Assembly: GCA_015067025.1 (NCBI GenBank)
Contig: SVNC01000003.1
Span: forward strand, 1-64,000
Length of the DNA: 64,000 nucleotides
Origin: Oscillospiraceae bacterium
GTDB taxonomy: Bacteria > Bacillota > Clostridia > Oscillospirales > Ruminococcaceae
Direction of reading: 5' to 3'
Numbering within the stretch: the stretch's first letter is position 1; the number at the start of each line of letters is the position of its first letter. Positions 62,518 to 64,000 of the stretch are shown in pieces. The notes beneath the pieces are model-generated. The model saw only the letters and a program-made list of their open reading frames with translations. It ran no database searches and had not been told where the DNA came from. Position numbers and translations under genes: made by a program.

Positions 62518-63264
62518 TTATTTTCTCTTTCTGCAACAAAAAAGCACCTTTTCGCTGTTTTCATCGCCCTTTTTTTCTGTCAGATATTCGTATCTGTCCA
62601 TAACCTCAAAACCTGACTGTAATAAAAGCTCCTCTATTTCTGACAAAGGAAGAGCTATCTCTGAAAAATCCTCTGCAAAACGGATATAGCTTCCGTCCTC
62701 CTGCTCGGTAAAGATATCAAGACAGATATCCACTCTGTCCTGTTCTTCTTCTGATGTGTAATAGTTCTGCCATACACAGTAGACCTTTTCAACATCATAG
62801 ACGTAAGTGTTATCCGAAAGTATCTCTCTGTGCTTTTTTACAGTATTCATGTCAAACAAAAAAAGTCCGTCAGGATCTGTAAAAAGCGAAACGGATTTAA
62901 AACAATCAAGTATATCTTCCTTGCTGTCAAGGTGATTTATGCTGTCCAGTACGCATATAGTAGTATCTATCGTACCGTACATATCGAGATTACACATATC
63001 CTGACATAAATACTCTATGCCGTCGTGATCTTTTTCCTTAGCAACGGACAGCATATCGACGCTTAGATCAACACCGATAACGTCGTAGCCAAGCTTTTTC
63101 ATCTCACGGCTGACGCTGCCTGTACCGCAGGCTAAATCAAGTAATATCCCACGCTTACCGCCGTGGGATATATTAACTCTGTCATAATATGTTGCAAGCT
63201 CTTTATAGTCTATATTTTCAGTAAGTGCGTCATAAACCGACGCAAACTGTCCATATGCCGCCAT
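62518..63264 (-). CDS. Class I SAM-dependent methyltransferase
   Basis: 248 aa. Rossmann-type fold with the SAM motif LLDLACGTGSVSREM, the acidic residue in VIGVDLSVDML and the LCQDMCNLD motif. The opening YGQFASVYDALTENIDYKELA matches small-molecule methyltransferases of Firmicutes. Substrate unknown. Overlaps yerC by one base. Confidence 0.9.
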   Translation of the reverse strand: MAAYGQFASVYDALTENIDYKELATYYDRVNISHGGKRGILLDLACGTGSVSREMKKLGYDVIGVDLSVDMLSVAKEKDHDGIEYLCQDMCNLDMYGTIDTTICVLDSINHLDSKEDILDCFKSVSLFTDPDGLFLFDMNTVKKHREILSDNTYVYDVEKVYCVWQNYYTSEEEQDRVDICLDIFTEQEDGSYIRFAEDFSEIALPLSEIEELLLQSGFEVMDRYEYLTEKKGDENSEKVLFCCRKRK

Positions 63265-63557
63265 TATTCTTCTTCCTTCATTCTGTCGAAGACGATGGAA
63301 TATCCGTCGTTGCCACCCTGAAGCGAGCGGTTTACACGGCTTATCGTTGCGGTGCTTGCACCTGTGATATCAACAATATCGCTGTATACGTTGCCGTTTA
63401 TTAAAAGCTTTGCAACGTGTAATCTCTGTGCCATTGACTCAAGCTCTCTTATCGTGCAGAGATCCTCAAAAAAGTCATAACATTCTTCCACAGTCTGAAG
63501 CTGTAATATAGCCTTGAAAAGCTCGTCCTTATCCTTTGAAATAAGCTTTGTATTCAT
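63264..63557 (-). CDS. yerC: YerC/YecD family TrpR-related protein
   Basis: 97 aa. A TrpR-like helical DNA-binding fold: the helix-turn-helix lies in NVYSDIVDITGASTATISRVNRSL, and ECYDFFEDLCTIRELESMAQRL is the family signature. Regulon unknown in general. First gene of the run down to 56727, behind a strong promoter. Confidence 0.92.
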   Translation of the reverse strand: MNTKLISKDKDELFKAILQLQTVEECYDFFEDLCTIRELESMAQRLHVAKLLINGNVYSDIVDITGASTATISRVNRSLQGGNDGYSIVFDRMKEEE

Positions 63558-63610
63558 AGTGTGTTTCCTTTCGTGAAAAACATTTTATGATTAAGGTTAT
63601 TGCTATATCT

Positions 63611-63639
63611 ATTTTACCACTCTAAAGTATAAAAGTCAA
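63611..63639 (-). promoter_or_regulatory. Promoter of the yerC-hslO-recJ-rel run
   Basis: TTGACT, 17-nt spacer, TAAAAT on the minus strand. Confidence 0.8.
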
Positions 63640-63704
63640 GCATATTTGGTTAAATTGAGGTAATTTCAGAAATCCCGACACTATATGTAGCTTTTCCGAA
63701 AAAA

Positions 63705-64000
63705 TTATTCCTTTACCGCCTTGTTATCGTTAAAGATATCAAATACTCTTTTGTGGGTCTTACTTACTCTTATAGGCTTTAAATCGGGAGTTACAAAAAA
63801 GTGTCTTGTCTTACCCACAGCCTTTAGCTGACCATTCTCCTTGCCCGTTACCGTATAGGTGATAGTCATTTTAAAGCCGTTGAACTCTGTAATTTCAAGG
63901 TCGATAAGTACGGTTTCATCAAATCTTACTGCGTTCTTATACTCACATTCTGCGGATAAAACGGGTATCATAACACCGTCGGCTTCCATTTCGGAATAGG
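63705..64000 (-). CDS. Acyl-CoA thioesterase, YbgC/FadM-like hotdog (N-terminus off window)
   Basis: The track gives 94 aa from an internal Met at 63989, but the frame stays open to the edge (YSEMEADGVMIPV), so the gene begins beyond the window. The visible part is the hotdog-fold core with ADGVMIPVLSAECEYKNAVRFDE, as in 4-hydroxybenzoyl-CoA thioesterase-like proteins that hydrolyse acyl-CoAs. The catalytic N-terminal Asp region is not in view. Confidence 0.8.
   Translation of the reverse strand, partial: YSEMEADGVMIPVLSAECEYKNAVRFDETVLIDLEITEFNGFKMTITYTVTGKENGQLKAVGKTRHFFVTPDLKPIRVSKTHKRVFDIFNDNKAVKE

Overview
The window looks like a chromosomal segment from a low-to-moderate GC, anaerobic, endospore-lineage Firmicute, most likely an Oscillospiraceae/Ruminococcaceae fibre degrader (Ruminococcus or [Eubacterium] siraeum type). 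The reasons are strong AGGAGG-type ribosome sites, sigma-A promoters with 17-nt spacers, a single-chain pyruvate:ferredoxin oxidoreductase, a YunB sporulation protein, the YerC/DUF951/DUF1846/DUF4230 families, a NifS-NifU pair, and secreted plant-polysaccharide enzymes carrying FN3-like modules. The species call is inference. Nearly all genes are intact. The first and last genes run off the window edges, and the first is missing from the ORF track because it has no stop inside the window.

Layout. 1-2944 (minus): a large secreted multidomain carbohydrate enzyme with its own promoter and a candidate operator. 3181-3469: a structured palindromic intergenic repeat. 3642-11913 (minus): a housekeeping run (DUF951, prfA, sua5/tsaC, coaE, lytic transglycosylase, M18 aminopeptidase, yunB, ligA, small membrane protein). 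12061-14573: a small hypothetical gene, a phosphoesterase and a tandem DUF4230 pair. 14971-16713: a dCache-HAMP-GGDEF diguanylate cyclase. 16886-18541: nifS-nifU. 18676-24749 (minus): TraX-like protein, NCS2 purine permease, pyruvate:ferredoxin oxidoreductase. 25072-26550: DUF1846. 26642-29345 (minus): hypothetical, lysA, acetyl-esterase-like hydrolase.

29445-30536 is a non-coding ~1.09 kb element with ~195-nt terminal inverted repeats, an internal perfect 76-bp direct repeat and many mini-hairpins. Next to it is an unusual regulator (LacI-type sensor, GAF-like domain, LytTR DNA-binding domain). It is divergent from a secreted protein of unknown function, and the 0.9 kb between them holds a consensus-matching CcpA cre site and several inverted repeats. 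34780-38319: a heterodimeric ABC exporter.

38383-43712 (minus): an operon with an alpha/beta hydrolase, a membrane-anchored MurF-like ligase, ddl, a small protein, an RluA-type pseudouridine synthase and a nitroreductase. 43917-46631 (minus): a FliK-like (YlqG-type) protein, an FlhB C-domain protein (YlqH type) and an ECF S component. 46780-53442 (plus): cheA-cheW-cheR-cheB followed after 17 nt by a secreted GH5 endoglucanase with three FN3-like modules. The CheB has a degenerate receiver domain. 53490-56643: a glycosyltransferase, two zinc-ribbon proteins and an AraC-GGDEF fusion. 56727-64000 (minus): a stress and housekeeping run (YerC, methyltransferase, hslO, recJ, rel, MBL hydrolase) plus an edge-truncated thioesterase.

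Themes that connect genes: polysaccharide use (edge enzyme, GH5, acetyl esterase, cre-controlled secreted protein), signalling (two GGDEF proteins, chemotaxis, LytTR regulator, (p)ppGpp) and peptidoglycan/lysine supply (lysA, murF-like, ddl). No tRNA, rRNA, CRISPR array, phage or transposase gene was found.
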